Part shown: piece by piece, positions 8,542-18,221 of the stretch | Position numbering within the stretch: the first letter of the stretch is position 1 | Layout: the number at the start of each line of letters is the position of its first letter | Origin: Christiangramia echinicola DSM 19838 | GTDB lineage: Bacteria > Bacteroidota > Bacteroidia > Flavobacteriales > Flavobacteriaceae | NCBI RefSeq assembly: GCF_000423065.1 | Contig: NZ_AUHG01000010.1 | Coordinates: 744,001-808,000, forward strand | Length of the DNA: 64,000 bases | Direction of reading: 5' to 3' | Notes under the pieces: generated by a model | Databases searched by the model: none | What the model was told of the DNA's origin: nothing | The model's input: only the letters and a program-made list of their open reading frames with translations | Position numbers and translations under genes: made by a program

Positions 8542-9315
8542 ATGGAAATAGTAATTATTTCAATTGTAGCCTTTCTAGTTGCGATTTTGACCTTCTTTTC
8601 AGGTTTTGGATTAGGTACTATCCTGACCCCGGTCTTTATGCTATTCTTTCCCGTAGAACTGGCTATCGCTTTAACGGGAGTAGTGCATTTCTTCAATAAC
8701 ATATACAAGTTGGGCCTCGTAGGTAAGAACGCAAATAAAGAAGTTCTTATTAGGTTTGGTATTCCTGCGGTGATTGCAGCCTTACTGGGTTCCTGGATAT
8801 TGATAAATATAACAGATACGCAACCATTATTTTCTTATACTGCCTTCGGGTCCCAGTTTGAGGTATTTCCGGTTAAATTCTTAATCTCAATTCTGCTAAT
8901 TATTTTCGCAACTATGGATCTTATTCCATATTTCAACCAACTACAATTTGGAAAAAGCAAATTACCCATTGGCGGAGCTTTAAGCGGATTTTTTGGTGGG
9001 CTTTCCGGTAATCAGGGCGCATTGCGGAGTGCCTTTTTGATCAAGGCCGGACTTTCAAAAGAAGCGTTTATAGGAACCGCGGTTGTAGTATCAACATTTG
9101 TTGATTTTACCAGGTTAAGTATGTACGCGACAGGATTTTTAAGATCTGGACTCATCGATAATTTAAGTCTGGTATTTTTTGCGACCCTTTCAGGAATAGC
9201 CGGATCGTACTTTGGAAATATACTTTTGAAAAAAGTGACTTTAAGGTTTTTACAGGTTACCGTGGCCATTTTATTAATAATTGTATCGCTCGCCTTAGGA
9301 GCTGGAATCATTTAA
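8542..9315 (+). CDS. TauE/SafE family sulfite/anion exporter
   Basis: A 257-residue inner-membrane protein with about eight helices in two related halves. The first half carries FSGFGLGTILTPVF and the second FFGGLSGNQGALRSAFL, the conserved glycine-rich signatures of TauE/SafE (DUF81) proteins. Members export sulfite, sulfoacetate or similar organic anions; the substrate is not evident. It follows the hydrolase gene by 38 bases on the same strand and may be co-transcribed. Confidence 0.85.
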   Translation: MEIVIISIVAFLVAILTFFSGFGLGTILTPVFMLFFPVELAIALTGVVHFFNNIYKLGLVGKNANKEVLIRFGIPAVIAALLGSWILINITDTQPLFSYTAFGSQFEVFPVKFLISILLIIFATMDLIPYFNQLQFGKSKLPIGGALSGFFGGLSGNQGALRSAFLIKAGLSKEAFIGTAVVVSTFVDFTRLSMYATGFLRSGLIDNLSLVFFATLSGIAGSYFGNILLKKVTLRFLQVTVAILLIIVSLALGAGII

Positions 9316-9374
9316 AATTAATAATTAACTAATGGTATAAGAGCGCGTTAGTGTTATTTAGGAATTGATAAGAT

Positions 9375-10055
9375 CTACATGATCTTATAAGCCATCGTTA
9401 CAATAACTCCTTTATTATTATCTAAATTAACCGATAATAATTGCCTTTCTTCCTTTACTTCAAAATCAAATGGAGCAGCCAGAATGTCCAAACCACTCTG
9501 TTTTTTCAATCTGGTTCCCTGACCTGAAATAATATCTTTATTAGGCCTAAATTCTCCTGCGGGTAAATGCTCGGTTAAAACAAGGTATTTGAAATCTTTA
9601 AGGTTCTTTAAAACAGCATGAATCTCAGAATTGGATAGATGCTGCAAAACCTGTCTTAAAATAACTATATCGCCATTTGGTAGATCATCAACTGCGATAT
9701 CCAGACAATGGAATTCCAGGTTTTCCAGGTCGAATTCTTTCGTATTATGATCTATAAGTGAAGCTACAATATCTATCGCTATATATTTATTGGTGTACTG
9801 CACCAATTCCTTGCCTACGTTAAAATCACCACAACCCAGATCGCAAACAGTGATAGGATCTTCAAACGAATTTAAAAAGTATGACACTGCCTCGATATAC
9901 GGTTCTATAATTTCTGGGTGATGTGATCCTATGCCCGAATAGAAGGAAGTCTGGTTCTCTCCCCAGAGTTTCATAGAGTATACCTGTTCCATGGCTGCTT
10001 TTGTAGGCCACGGCTTCTTTGATCTTTTATTGGATTTCTCTTTTTCCTTCATCAA
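9375..10055 (-). CDS. class I SAM-dependent methyltransferase
   Basis: A 226-residue cytoplasmic protein. It has a SAM-binding motif I VCDLGCGD (70-77), an acidic strand YIAIDI (91-96), a motif GDIVILRQVLQHL (128-140) typical of the post-motif region, and a substrate-binding C-terminal half. The N-terminus is very basic and starts at either of two adjacent ATGs. The methyl acceptor is unknown. It converges with the TauE gene and lies downstream of the GH43 gene on the same strand, about 170 bases away. Confidence 0.8.
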   Translation of the reverse strand: MMKEKEKSNKRSKKPWPTKAAMEQVYSMKLWGENQTSFYSGIGSHHPEIIEPYIEAVSYFLNSFEDPITVCDLGCGDFNVGKELVQYTNKYIAIDIVASLIDHNTKEFDLENLEFHCLDIAVDDLPNGDIVILRQVLQHLSNSEIHAVLKNLKDFKYLVLTEHLPAGEFRPNKDIISGQGTRLKKQSGLDILAAPFDFEVKEERQLLSVNLDNNKGVIVTMAYKIM

Positions 10056-10225
10056 TGATACTTTACGAACAGGAACTTCAGAAAAATTTATAATATAAAA
10101 TAATTAACTTCTCCTACTAACCGGCATGAGGCCAGGAACATTCTGCTTTAAAAGGCATAGTAAAAGAACCTGTTTTTCTGCCGGATAGAATTGTAAAATA
10201 TTTAGATATAAAACAAAATATACCT

Positions 10226-12031
10226 CTACTCAACAGGAATGATCTCGGTTCTTTCGGAAATACCATTTTCATTGAATGCTTCAATGGTAAAATAATACTT
10301 CTGATCACGATCAAGGTTTCTCATGAGATGCTCTGTAACATCATATACCAGCCATGAATGATATAGCTTGTCTGGAGCAATACCCCAGCGAATATTGTAG
10401 CCTTGTGCACCTTTCACTTTATCCCAGGAAAAATTTGCATTTCTTCGGTCCTCTTCTCTTTCAACATTAAAGCTTTTAACTTTAGCGGGCTTTTTCCCCA
10501 GACCTTTACCAAAGATTCTAATTTCTGATAAAGCGAAATTGTTCCCGGGTACCTCTATATTATTATAGCGCACATATTTAGCTTTCACAGGCTGACTTAA
10601 AACTATGTAAGCGTTAGGACTGTCCTTATAACTTTTACTTCTGTCTATTACTGAATTCCAGTTGGTGCCATCTTGAGAAACTTCTACCGTAAACCTGTGC
10701 CGTAAACCGTCAGTTCGTGTATAGATTCCAGACTCATGATCGTGATAATTGATTTGAAGGGCAAAGATATTTCCGGGTGATAACATTTCAATTTCAACCC
10801 ATTGCTTGTCATCATTTGCTTCAGCTACCCAGAAAGATTTAGGACTTTCATCGGTAAGAACTTCCGACAGTATCTCACCTTCATTATTCGTTTTCTCTGG
10901 CATCTCGGTTATATCAAACTCACCATCTGTAGAAGTGCTTTTTTTGATCTGCATTTTTGAAGACGATACCGTAGTTTTTCCTTTATAAGACAGTAACATC
11001 CAGCCGTTATGTTCTCCAGCTTTTGTGGGATGACTTGGCGCATACCGGGGATAATCACCATAATGGGTGTTAGTATACATGAGTCCTTCCTCATCAAAAT
11101 AAGTTGGGAACATGGCAAGACGACGCTCCCAATGCGAATTAGAAGCCAGGGCCATAGTGGCAAAATGCCAGTATTGTCCATTGGTTTGCTTCATGGTAAT
11201 TCCATGTCCAGCGCCATTAGTAAATCCACCTGGTTTAAAACTCATAGGATTATTTGGCATATACTCAAAAGGCCCTAATGGAGATTCTCCAACATAAGCG
11301 CCATCGGCATATACATTGAATTGGGTTCCCGGAGCTGCATATTGTAGATAGTATTTACCATTATGTTTAGTCATGGAAGCACCTTCCATATAACCTTCCT
11401 TTAAAGTTGGATGGAAATTGTTTTCGCCGAACCGTTCCCAGCCATGTTCTTCTTCTACTAAATTGATAAGTTCTTTTTGAACACCTGTTTCTAGCATGCG
11501 GTCATCTTTATTCAGCATTTTCACTTTGAGAGGATGCACATTGGAAGATCCCCAGTAGAGGTAGGTTTTTCCGTCATCATCGATAAATAATTCTGAATCC
11601 TGAATATTGTTGCTAATAGATGCCGTTGGTGTCCATTCACCGCTTTTAGGATCATCTGTATAAAGTATACTGCCATATCCTGCAGGATCCCCGGCAAAAT
11701 ATAGTAGTGAATCTTTATGATTAAATGCGGTAGGGGCATTGCTACCTTCAAAGAACCATTGTTTAGGTTTTATGAATTCCCAGTTCACCAGGTCTGTAGA
11801 ATGCCAGTAACCAAAAGATCGGGTCACGAACATATAATACTCCCCACGAAACTCTACAACGGCAGGATCGGCGCCAGAGCGATATGAAATATTTTTACTT
11901 GAATTATAGACCATATAGGTATAATCTAAATCCAGTGGATTGATATAAGTTTCTGGTATTGCTTCCTGTGCCTTTAATTCAGGAAGAAAAAATAAACTCA
12001 ATATTGCGATTTTAAATATGGTGCTTTTCAT
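10226..12031 (-). CDS. secreted glycoside hydrolase family 43 protein with C-terminal accessory domains
   Basis: A 601-residue exported enzyme (signal peptide 1-21). The five-bladed propeller of GH43 is marked by the three acidic residues: DPAVV with Asp55 (base), QDSELF with Asp145 (pKa modulator) and MEGASM with Glu216 (acid). Members act on xylose- or arabinose-containing glycans. After the catalytic domain come an F5/8-type-C/CBM-like domain (about 390-510, ending LSEIRIFG) and a fibronectin type III-like domain (about 515-600). No SusC/SusD pair or other carbohydrate gene is nearby, so it is not inside a recognisable polysaccharide utilisation locus. Confidence 0.85.
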   Translation of the reverse strand: MKSTIFKIAILSLFFLPELKAQEAIPETYINPLDLDYTYMVYNSSKNISYRSGADPAVVEFRGEYYMFVTRSFGYWHSTDLVNWEFIKPKQWFFEGSNAPTAFNHKDSLLYFAGDPAGYGSILYTDDPKSGEWTPTASISNNIQDSELFIDDDGKTYLYWGSSNVHPLKVKMLNKDDRMLETGVQKELINLVEEEHGWERFGENNFHPTLKEGYMEGASMTKHNGKYYLQYAAPGTQFNVYADGAYVGESPLGPFEYMPNNPMSFKPGGFTNGAGHGITMKQTNGQYWHFATMALASNSHWERRLAMFPTYFDEEGLMYTNTHYGDYPRYAPSHPTKAGEHNGWMLLSYKGKTTVSSSKMQIKKSTSTDGEFDITEMPEKTNNEGEILSEVLTDESPKSFWVAEANDDKQWVEIEMLSPGNIFALQINYHDHESGIYTRTDGLRHRFTVEVSQDGTNWNSVIDRSKSYKDSPNAYIVLSQPVKAKYVRYNNIEVPGNNFALSEIRIFGKGLGKKPAKVKSFNVEREEDRRNANFSWDKVKGAQGYNIRWGIAPDKLYHSWLVYDVTEHLMRNLDRDQKYYFTIEAFNENGISERTEIIPVE

Positions 12032-12214
12032 TTACCTCTGCTTTATTTGAAAGCTTTTCAGCTTAAGTCTTCATTCAATTGTAAAAATAATTAAATGCGG
12101 TAGTCCGCAAGAAATTTCCAGCCTTAAAATGGTTACAATTATATAACGTAATTTTAGGTAAATATGGAACTACCGAAAAACGGCTAGCATATGTAAAAGT
12201 AAAATCTAACAGAT

Positions 12215-12523
12215 ATGAATTTAATAGTACTTTATCCTCAGCCAGAAAACGTGGAAAAATTTGAGTCAGATTATTCCACTCATAAAAAATTGCTTCATGA
12301 TAAAATGAATATCCCAATGGATCAAAAACCTTACACCATTACTAAGTTCTTATCAGGCCCCAACGGCAAACCTCCATATTTCCAAATGTTCACAATGCCA
12401 TTTAATTCTGCTGAAGAATTAGAAAAAGCACTTTCTTCTCCTGCCATGCAGGAAGTAGCCGCAGATGCTAATAGAATTTCTTCAGGAGGAGCCCCAACAA
12501 TATTAATTGGGAAATCAAGTTGA
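12215..12523 (+). CDS. EthD family protein
   Basis: A 102-residue ferredoxin-fold protein of the EthD/dimeric alpha-beta-barrel type. It begins directly with the first strand (MNLIVLYP), contains the FESDYSTHKKLLHDKM helix and ends with SPAMQEVAADANRISSGGAPTILIG. EthD was first found with an ether-degrading P450, but most members are stand-alone and of unknown role, and no P450 is present here. It lies 45 bases upstream of a DUF2200 gene on the same strand. Confidence 0.8.
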   Translation: MNLIVLYPQPENVEKFESDYSTHKKLLHDKMNIPMDQKPYTITKFLSGPNGKPPYFQMFTMPFNSAEELEKALSSPAMQEVAADANRISSGGAPTILIGKSS

Positions 12524-12568
12524 AAGAAAAACCCAATAAGCCTAAATTGATTTTTTTAATTTTATAAA

Positions 12569-12919
12569 ATGAAAAAACATAGAATCTTTACTACTTCTTT
12601 TGCGAGTGTCTATCCGCATTATATAACTAAGGCTGAGAAAAAGGGTAGAACGAAAGCTGAAGTGGACACGATTATTTGCTGGTTGACGGGATATAGCGAT
12701 AAAGCACTTCAGCAACAAATTGAAGCTAGAGTTGATTTTGAAACATTTTTTGAGCAGGCACCGGAGCTCAATCCTAATGTTTGCAAGATAAAAGGAGTGA
12801 TCTGTGGCTATAGGGTTGAAGAAATCGAGGATGAACTTATGCGTAAGATCCGTTACCTGGATAAATTGGTAGATGAATTAGCCAGGGGCAAAGCTATGGA
12901 GAAGATACTTAGAGAATAG
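12569..12919 (+). CDS. DUF2200 domain-containing protein
   Basis: A 116-residue cytoplasmic protein that fits the DUF2200 family over its full length. It starts [18 protein letters not shown], has the [12 protein letters not shown] segment, and the C-terminal [21 protein letters not shown] helix. The molecular function is not known. It probably shares a transcript with the EthD gene just upstream. Confidence 0.85.
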   Translation: MKKHRIFTTSFASVYPHYITKAEKKGRTKAEVDTIICWLTGYSDKALQQQIEARVDFETFFEQAPELNPNVCKIKGVICGYRVEEIEDELMRKIRYLDKLVDELARGKAMEKILRE

Positions 12920-13046
12920 AGAGATTATTTAGCTTAGATATAAATCATTCTTTTCTTTCATTGCTAATTCTTCAGTCAAAGTATTGAGATAGATAAGGTG
13001 TATCTTCCAAATTACTAGAAATCAGATTACTTCAATGTAAAAAATC

Positions 13047-13616
13047 ATGAAAAATTTTAAGATCGTTGCAGTCTTATTTATACTTTCCATAGTAAATGTG
13101 CCAAATACAAATGCCCAGAATATTATAGAGCCAAAAGAAGGTTATACTCCGCAAATTGGGGTTTTGGTTTCCATGATGGAAGATCTTAGAAGCAGGATCA
13201 CCAGTAGCGTTGAAAAAACGGATGCTGAGAGCACAGATTACCTTCTAGATGATAATGCCAATAGTATTGGAGCTATGATCCTGCATCTTGCCGCTACAGA
13301 AAAATACTATCAGGTTTTCACCTTCGAGAATAGAGGTTTCAATAAAGAAGAAGAGAAAGAATGGATGATGGCCCTGGAGTTAGGAGACAAAGCCAGAAAA
13401 AAGATTAAAGGTCAGTCTATAAAACATTATCTGGCAATATGGGAAGAGGTAAGACAGGAGACGATTTCCCAGTTAAAGACTAAGGATGACAAATGGCTAA
13501 ACTCTAAAATAGATAATAGTTCTATGAATAATCATTGGGCCTGGTATCATGTAATGGAGCATCAGGCAAACCATATGGGACAGATTAGACTGGTGCAAAA
13601 AAGAATACCTAAATAG
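13047..13616 (+). CDS. exported DinB family protein
   Basis: A 189-residue DinB-like four-helix-bundle protein. The three metal-ligand histidines of the fold are visible in MILHLAATEKYYQ, AWYHVMEHQANHMGQIRL and its HQANH motif. Unusually for DinB proteins it carries an N-terminal signal peptide (about 1-23, ending NTNAQ), so it acts in the periplasm. Family members include thiol-dependent transferases. The substrate is unknown. Confidence 0.8.
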   Translation: MKNFKIVAVLFILSIVNVPNTNAQNIIEPKEGYTPQIGVLVSMMEDLRSRITSSVEKTDAESTDYLLDDNANSIGAMILHLAATEKYYQVFTFENRGFNKEEEKEWMMALELGDKARKKIKGQSIKHYLAIWEEVRQETISQLKTKDDKWLNSKIDNSSMNNHWAWYHVMEHQANHMGQIRLVQKRIPK

Positions 13617-13724
13617 GAACTGGAATATTAGGTAATTGGAAGCATTCAGCTTTTAATTTTTTTATTTCAAACCGTTATTCTATATTTAAATATCGAACCT
13701 ATATATATAACTCAACTTTTTAAG

Positions 13725-14150
13725 ATGAAAAATTTAATTAAGGTCTCGTTTCTATTCGCTCTAATGTTTTTACTCTCATGTTCCAGTAATGATGAAGCCA
13801 TTATTTTAGACCCTGCAGATAATTCTAAAAGTGTTGCAGATTGTGGCGAAGCATTTGTGAGTCCAGAGAGAAATTATTTTTGTCTTGGAGGTGCTCCAGA
13901 AGTTCTGCCGAGTGAGATTCTAAATTATGCGTTTAAACATAATTCAAGAAACACGGATGTAACCTGGAGTATTGAGTCTGGAGAGATGGAAATACTGAAT
14001 ATTGAGACCTCGGTTTCAGGAGATTTCACGATATCTATTGCCACCATAAAATTTGATTCAGACTTCGACGGTGGATTTTTAAAAGCATCCTCCATTCCTA
14101 ATGAAAATAAAGGAGAGGGATTTGTTCTGACTGAAATAAATCCGGAGTAA
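13725..14150 (+). CDS. lipoprotein of unknown function
   Basis: A 141-residue protein with a clear lipobox (FALMFLLSC, Cys19). After it come a serine/asparagine linker and a domain with two cysteines (SVADCGEAF and NYFCLGG) and a beta-rich C-terminal part (DVTWSIESG, TISIATIKF) that could be Ig-like. No named family is recognised. It is a single gene preceded by about 108 bases of AT-rich spacer. Confidence 0.65.
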   Translation: MKNLIKVSFLFALMFLLSCSSNDEAIILDPADNSKSVADCGEAFVSPERNYFCLGGAPEVLPSEILNYAFKHNSRNTDVTWSIESGEMEILNIETSVSGDFTISIATIKFDSDFDGGFLKASSIPNENKGEGFVLTEINPE

Positions 14151-14688
14151 TATCTAGATCTTCTTTTTAAATCAGGCTATGCTAGGCTATCAAGCTAAAA
14201 TTTAAGGCATTGGATCTATTTTCATAGTAGTGATCTTATTGAAATTAATTTCCCGTAATTTTTTTACAGATCTTCAACCATATATAATTTCTAATGATCA
14301 AAATAATACTTTATCAGCATAATTTGTATAGTGTTATTCTTCTGTTGTTAGAAAACTTTCCAGGGAATATTCTAGCACCATAGACTGGATCCCAAATTTT
14401 CATCTCTTACCAAATAAAAGTAATTCTCTGAAAATACCATTATAGAGTCCTGAGGAAATCTTATTGATTATAAAAGGTCTTTTTGAAAATGGCCAGCCCA
14501 TTTACAAAGAGCTTACTATCAATGCCAACGGTAATAATTGATCTTCCAGACATTTACTTTAGGACTGATTGAATTCAAAAATATATCAATGTCCAATCCT
14601 ATTGTTCAGCTTTATATCGTAAATTAAAGCTTGCTAATAATTACCTGCCCGTAATTCCTGTACTTCCTGCTTCTAATATTATAATATT
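14151..14688. other. spacer with a possible decayed coding stretch
   Basis: These 538 bases hold no intact gene. From about 14340 to 14550 one plus-strand frame reads as protein-like sequence (including STIDWIPNFHLLPNKS and FENGQPIYKELTINANG), interrupted by a TAG. This may be the worn remnant of a gene. Nothing else was recognised. Confidence 0.35.
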
Positions 14689-15564
14689 ATGAATTCAGTT
14701 ATTATTACAGGCGCCAACAGGGGAATAGGATTACAAACCAGTCTTAGCTTTGCCAGAAAAGGCTATAAAGTTTATGCAACTATGCGTAAACCAGATACCG
14801 CAGATGAACTTCAAAAAAAGATCAGCGAAGAATCCCTTTCCATTTCCATGCATCAAATGGATGTAGATTCAGATGAATCGGTTGATCAATGTATTCGTGA
14901 AATTTTAAAAGAAAGTGGGACTATAGATGTCCTGGTAAATAATGCTGGAATAGAGAGGCACGGCACTATTGAGGAAATGGAAATTTCTCAATTTAAAGAG
15001 GTAATGGAAACCAATTACTTCGGAATTATTCGTTGTGTAAAAGCTGTTCTTGGTTCTATGAGAAAGCAAGGTTCTGGTTGTATCATCAACGTGTCATCGG
15101 TTGCAGGAAATATCTCAAATTCTCCTCTAAGCAGTTATGCTGCTTCAAAATTTGCCGTAGAAGCCTTAAGTGAAGCTTTGGCTCAGGAGATCAAACCTTA
15201 TAATATACGAGTAGCTATTGTGAAGCCCGGGATCATTGATACAGATATGGCCAGGGATATTTCTTCGAAGAATTATACAGTCACCCGGTCGCCTATTACT
15301 GAAAGATTTTCCAATTTATTCAAGGAGTCTTTAAAGCATCCTACTCATGCCAATCTGGTTGCCGAAAAGATCCTGGAAATCGCCGAAAGTGATTCCTGGA
15401 AATTACGTCACCCGGTAGGTCCAGATGCTCAACCTTTCCTGGAATGGCGTGCTTCAATGAGCGATGAAGATTGGGTTGACTGGAATGCTGTAAATGATGA
15501 TGAGTGGTATGAAAAGGTGGAGAAGGATTTTGGACTAAATGCCCGGCCCCGAACCACAAAATAA
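14689..15564 (+). CDS. short-chain dehydrogenase/reductase
   Basis: A 291-residue classical SDR. The NAD(P)-binding motif TGANRGIG is at 7-14, NNAG at 84-87, and the catalytic Ser137 (in NVSSVAG), Tyr150 and Lys154 (in YAASK) are all present. Arg11 in the glycine loop suggests NADPH preference. The roughly 50-residue C-terminal tail beyond the core (EWRASMSDEDWVDWN) is longer than usual. Substrate unknown. It is a single gene that converges with the aminopeptidase P gene. Confidence 0.85.
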   Translation: MNSVIITGANRGIGLQTSLSFARKGYKVYATMRKPDTADELQKKISEESLSISMHQMDVDSDESVDQCIREILKESGTIDVLVNNAGIERHGTIEEMEISQFKEVMETNYFGIIRCVKAVLGSMRKQGSGCIINVSSVAGNISNSPLSSYAASKFAVEALSEALAQEIKPYNIRVAIVKPGIIDTDMARDISSKNYTVTRSPITERFSNLFKESLKHPTHANLVAEKILEIAESDSWKLRHPVGPDAQPFLEWRASMSDEDWVDWNAVNDDEWYEKVEKDFGLNARPRTTK

Positions 15565-15601
15565 TCTATCCAATAAACAAACCTTTTTAATGGCCAGAAT
15601 T

Positions 15602-17074
15602 CTAATCTAATTCCGGTAGGCTGAAATCATCAAAAACTGAAGGTTGTTTCATCATCTCCTCAATTTCTTCGGCCTTACGAGGTGCTTCGGAAGATAAATT
15701 CACAGGACCATTTTCAGTGATGAGAATGTCGTCCTCTATCCTTACGGCAATACCCCACCATTTTTCGTCACAATCACTACCTTCAGGAATATAGATTCCC
15801 GGCTCTACCGTGATAACCATGTTTTCTTCGAAATTCCCACCGGTATTCAGGTCATGTACATCGAGACCAATATGATGTGAAGTGCCGTGTGGAAAATACA
15901 TATGGCGTGTTTCAGGAGATGCAATAATTCCCAATTCGTAAAGGCCTTCATTAATGATCTCCTGTCCAGCCCTGTGGGTGTCAGATCCATTATTTCCAAT
16001 AACCGCTGCGGCAATTCCTGCTTCCTGGGCCTCATAAACCAGATCATAGATCGCTCGTTGTTCAGTGTTGAATTTTCCGTTTGCCGGAATGGTTCTGGTA
16101 ACATCGGCAGTATAGCCGTGATACTCGGCGCCAAGATCCATTAAAACAAGATCATTTTCAACCTTGGTCTTCGAGTTTTCAATATAATGAAGCACACATC
16201 CATTATTACCCGCTCCAACTATAGAAGGATAACCTTCATATTCACTGCCGTACTTTTTGTAGACATATTCATGTAAACCCTGGATCTCTGTTTCAGACAT
16301 TCCCGGGTGCATCGCCTTCATCACTTCTACCTGCCCCATTGCAGAGATCCTTACCGCTTTTTTAAGCAATTTCATTTCTTCCGGAGTCTTGATCTGTCTA
16401 AGTTCACCCATATACTGTCTGAGGCTTCTTGTGTCTATAGTCACTTCTGGAGCAGTACTAACTTCCTGCTTTAACTCAACATTTAAAGCTCCATTACTTA
16501 TTTGAGGAACCTTTTCCGCATAAACCTGATTTTTAAAAACTTCCACTAAATTCGCCAGATCTGCATTATTCCTGGTGTCTCTATAGTCATTTGTGAATGG
16601 CTTATGCATGACATTCTCAAATTCGGTAAAATCTATATTGTTATTTAAAAATTCCTTGCCGTTAAAAACATTGGTAAAACCGAGATCATTTTTAGCGCCT
16701 TCAACCCCTAATCTGTATCCTGTCCACATTTCTGCTCGCGGATTCTTTTCCTGCACATATAATATTTCATCATAGCTATCGCCTTCCTCCCCGGTTTGGT
16801 CTTCAGAAAAAATAACCAATACTGCATGTGGCTCTTTATAACCCGTGAGGTAATAGAAATCTGGATCCTGGTGATAAATATAATCCACATCATTAGCCCT
16901 GTTCCTTACCGGATTAGCAAAAAATACCGCTACCGAATTTTCAGACATTTTAGATCTTAAAGCATCCCGTCTGCTTTTATGAAATTCAGAAGAAAGAAAG
17001 TCCTGGGGTGTATTTTTTTGTGCGTTGATATTGATGCACAGCATAGAAAAGAAGATGGCGATTATAAATTTCAT
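15602..17074 (-). CDS. exported Xaa-Pro aminopeptidase (M24B)
   Basis: A peptidase that removes N-terminal residues preceding proline. From the ATG at 17074 it has 490 residues with a signal peptide ending ININAQ; a TTG start 21 bases earlier would overlap a likely -7 box (TATTTTG, 17093-17099). The N-terminal AMP_N domain precedes the creatinase-fold domain. The five metal ligands can be located: two Asp in the DLGAEYHGYTADVTRT region, His in GTSHHIGLDVHD, Glu in VEPGIYIP and Glu in RIEDDILIT. The export signal suggests use on peptides in the periplasm. Confidence 0.9.
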   Translation of the reverse strand: MKFIIAIFFSMLCININAQKNTPQDFLSSEFHKSRRDALRSKMSENSVAVFFANPVRNRANDVDYIYHQDPDFYYLTGYKEPHAVLVIFSEDQTGEEGDSYDEILYVQEKNPRAEMWTGYRLGVEGAKNDLGFTNVFNGKEFLNNNIDFTEFENVMHKPFTNDYRDTRNNADLANLVEVFKNQVYAEKVPQISNGALNVELKQEVSTAPEVTIDTRSLRQYMGELRQIKTPEEMKLLKKAVRISAMGQVEVMKAMHPGMSETEIQGLHEYVYKKYGSEYEGYPSIVGAGNNGCVLHYIENSKTKVENDLVLMDLGAEYHGYTADVTRTIPANGKFNTEQRAIYDLVYEAQEAGIAAAVIGNNGSDTHRAGQEIINEGLYELGIIASPETRHMYFPHGTSHHIGLDVHDLNTGGNFEENMVITVEPGIYIPEGSDCDEKWWGIAVRIEDDILITENGPVNLSSEAPRKAEEIEEMMKQPSVFDDFSLPELD

Positions 17075-17261
17075 GATGATAAATTTTAATTGCAAAATAC
17101 TTAATATCCTCTAAACTAAAACGATGAATTATTCCTTCTTTTATTTTAGATGGCCCCGGTGAATTATTTATTGTAAATTTAAGGAGCTGCTTCCGCTTTG
17201 TATCTGCCAGTAAATCACCTACTTATATTTTATATTTTTAATAATTGAAAATAAGGAAATT

Positions 17262-18149
17262 ATGAAGCGTCGAGATTTTACAAAACTTACCGGTCTAGGA
17301 ATAATTGCAATATCAACTACAGGTTTTATAAGTTTTAATGGTGAAAATTATGTGGGCGACTGTGAAACAACTTCAGACATTCTGGGGCCATTTTACCGTC
17401 CCGAAAGCCCTGTTCGCAACAATCTGGTGATTAAAGGGCAGCCAGGTGAGATTGTTGAATTATCTGGAACTGTTAGACACAAAGATTGCGCTACTGGATA
17501 CAGCAATGCTAAAGTAGAACTCTGGCATTGTTCTAATGATGAGGTCTACGATAATGATTCAGAAGAATTTAAATACAGGGGAACAACTTATTGTGATGAG
17601 AACGGCCATTATAAGTTTACAACTCAAATGCCTGTTCCGTATGACGTAGGCGGAGGAGAAGTGCGACCAGCTCATTTTCATATGATGTTTTCTGCGCCCG
17701 GTTACCAGAGTCTTATAACCCAGATCTATTTTGAAGGAGATCCTTTTATAACAAAAGATCCTTCTACAATCGGTTCCAGAGCGATACATAGAATTTTAAA
17801 ATTAGATAAAGAGGACGGGGTTTCAAAGATCGTATTTGATTGTAATATGAATGATCAATTAAAACTAAGTATCGAGGCCCTGGATCGTATTATAGGTAGT
17901 TACAGGGGAATTGATTCAGGCGAAATCAGTGAGTTTTTCAGTAAAGATGGTGATCTGTGGATTAAAAATGAAGTTTTCGGAGAAGTATTTACCTATGTAG
18001 GAAAGAATGATTTTGAATATGCCGGGCTGCCAGACGGAATGTATGAAAAATTGCATTTTGATCTAAAAAAGGACGGAGAGGTTTCTCTCATTAAATCTAC
18101 TTCCTATGGAAATGGGGTAGAAAAAGTCAGAAATTTTGAAAGGATATAA
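17262..18149 (+). CDS. intradiol ring-cleavage dioxygenase-like protein with C-terminal extension
   Basis: A 295-residue protein of the protocatechuate/catechol dioxygenase fold, which opens aromatic rings using Fe(III). The N-terminus MKRRDFTKLTGLGIIAIS resembles a Tat-type signal. The metal ligands are visible: a Tyr in VYDNDSEEF, a Tyr in MPVPYDVGG, and two His in RPAHFHMMF. After the about 200-residue core there is an extra 90-residue domain (about 205-295) rich in beta strands that ends VRNFERI. No pathway partners for aromatic breakdown are nearby, so the true substrate is uncertain. Confidence 0.8.
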   Translation: MKRRDFTKLTGLGIIAISTTGFISFNGENYVGDCETTSDILGPFYRPESPVRNNLVIKGQPGEIVELSGTVRHKDCATGYSNAKVELWHCSNDEVYDNDSEEFKYRGTTYCDENGHYKFTTQMPVPYDVGGGEVRPAHFHMMFSAPGYQSLITQIYFEGDPFITKDPSTIGSRAIHRILKLDKEDGVSKIVFDCNMNDQLKLSIEALDRIIGSYRGIDSGEISEFFSKDGDLWIKNEVFGEVFTYVGKNDFEYAGLPDGMYEKLHFDLKKDGEVSLIKSTSYGNGVEKVRNFERI

Positions 18150-18221
18150 TTTAATTAGAATCCTGAACTCAAATTAGGTTTCGCCCTTATTCAAAAATAT
18201 GGAAGCACTATTTCTATAGGT

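Noticed and set aside
9012-9311. 99-codon minus-strand frame within the TauE/SafE gene
   Set aside because: It is an antisense shadow of a membrane-protein gene with clear family motifs.
10806-11297. Several plus- and minus-strand frames inside the GH43 gene
   Set aside because: They are shadows of a gene with intact catalytic residues and have no protein-like features.
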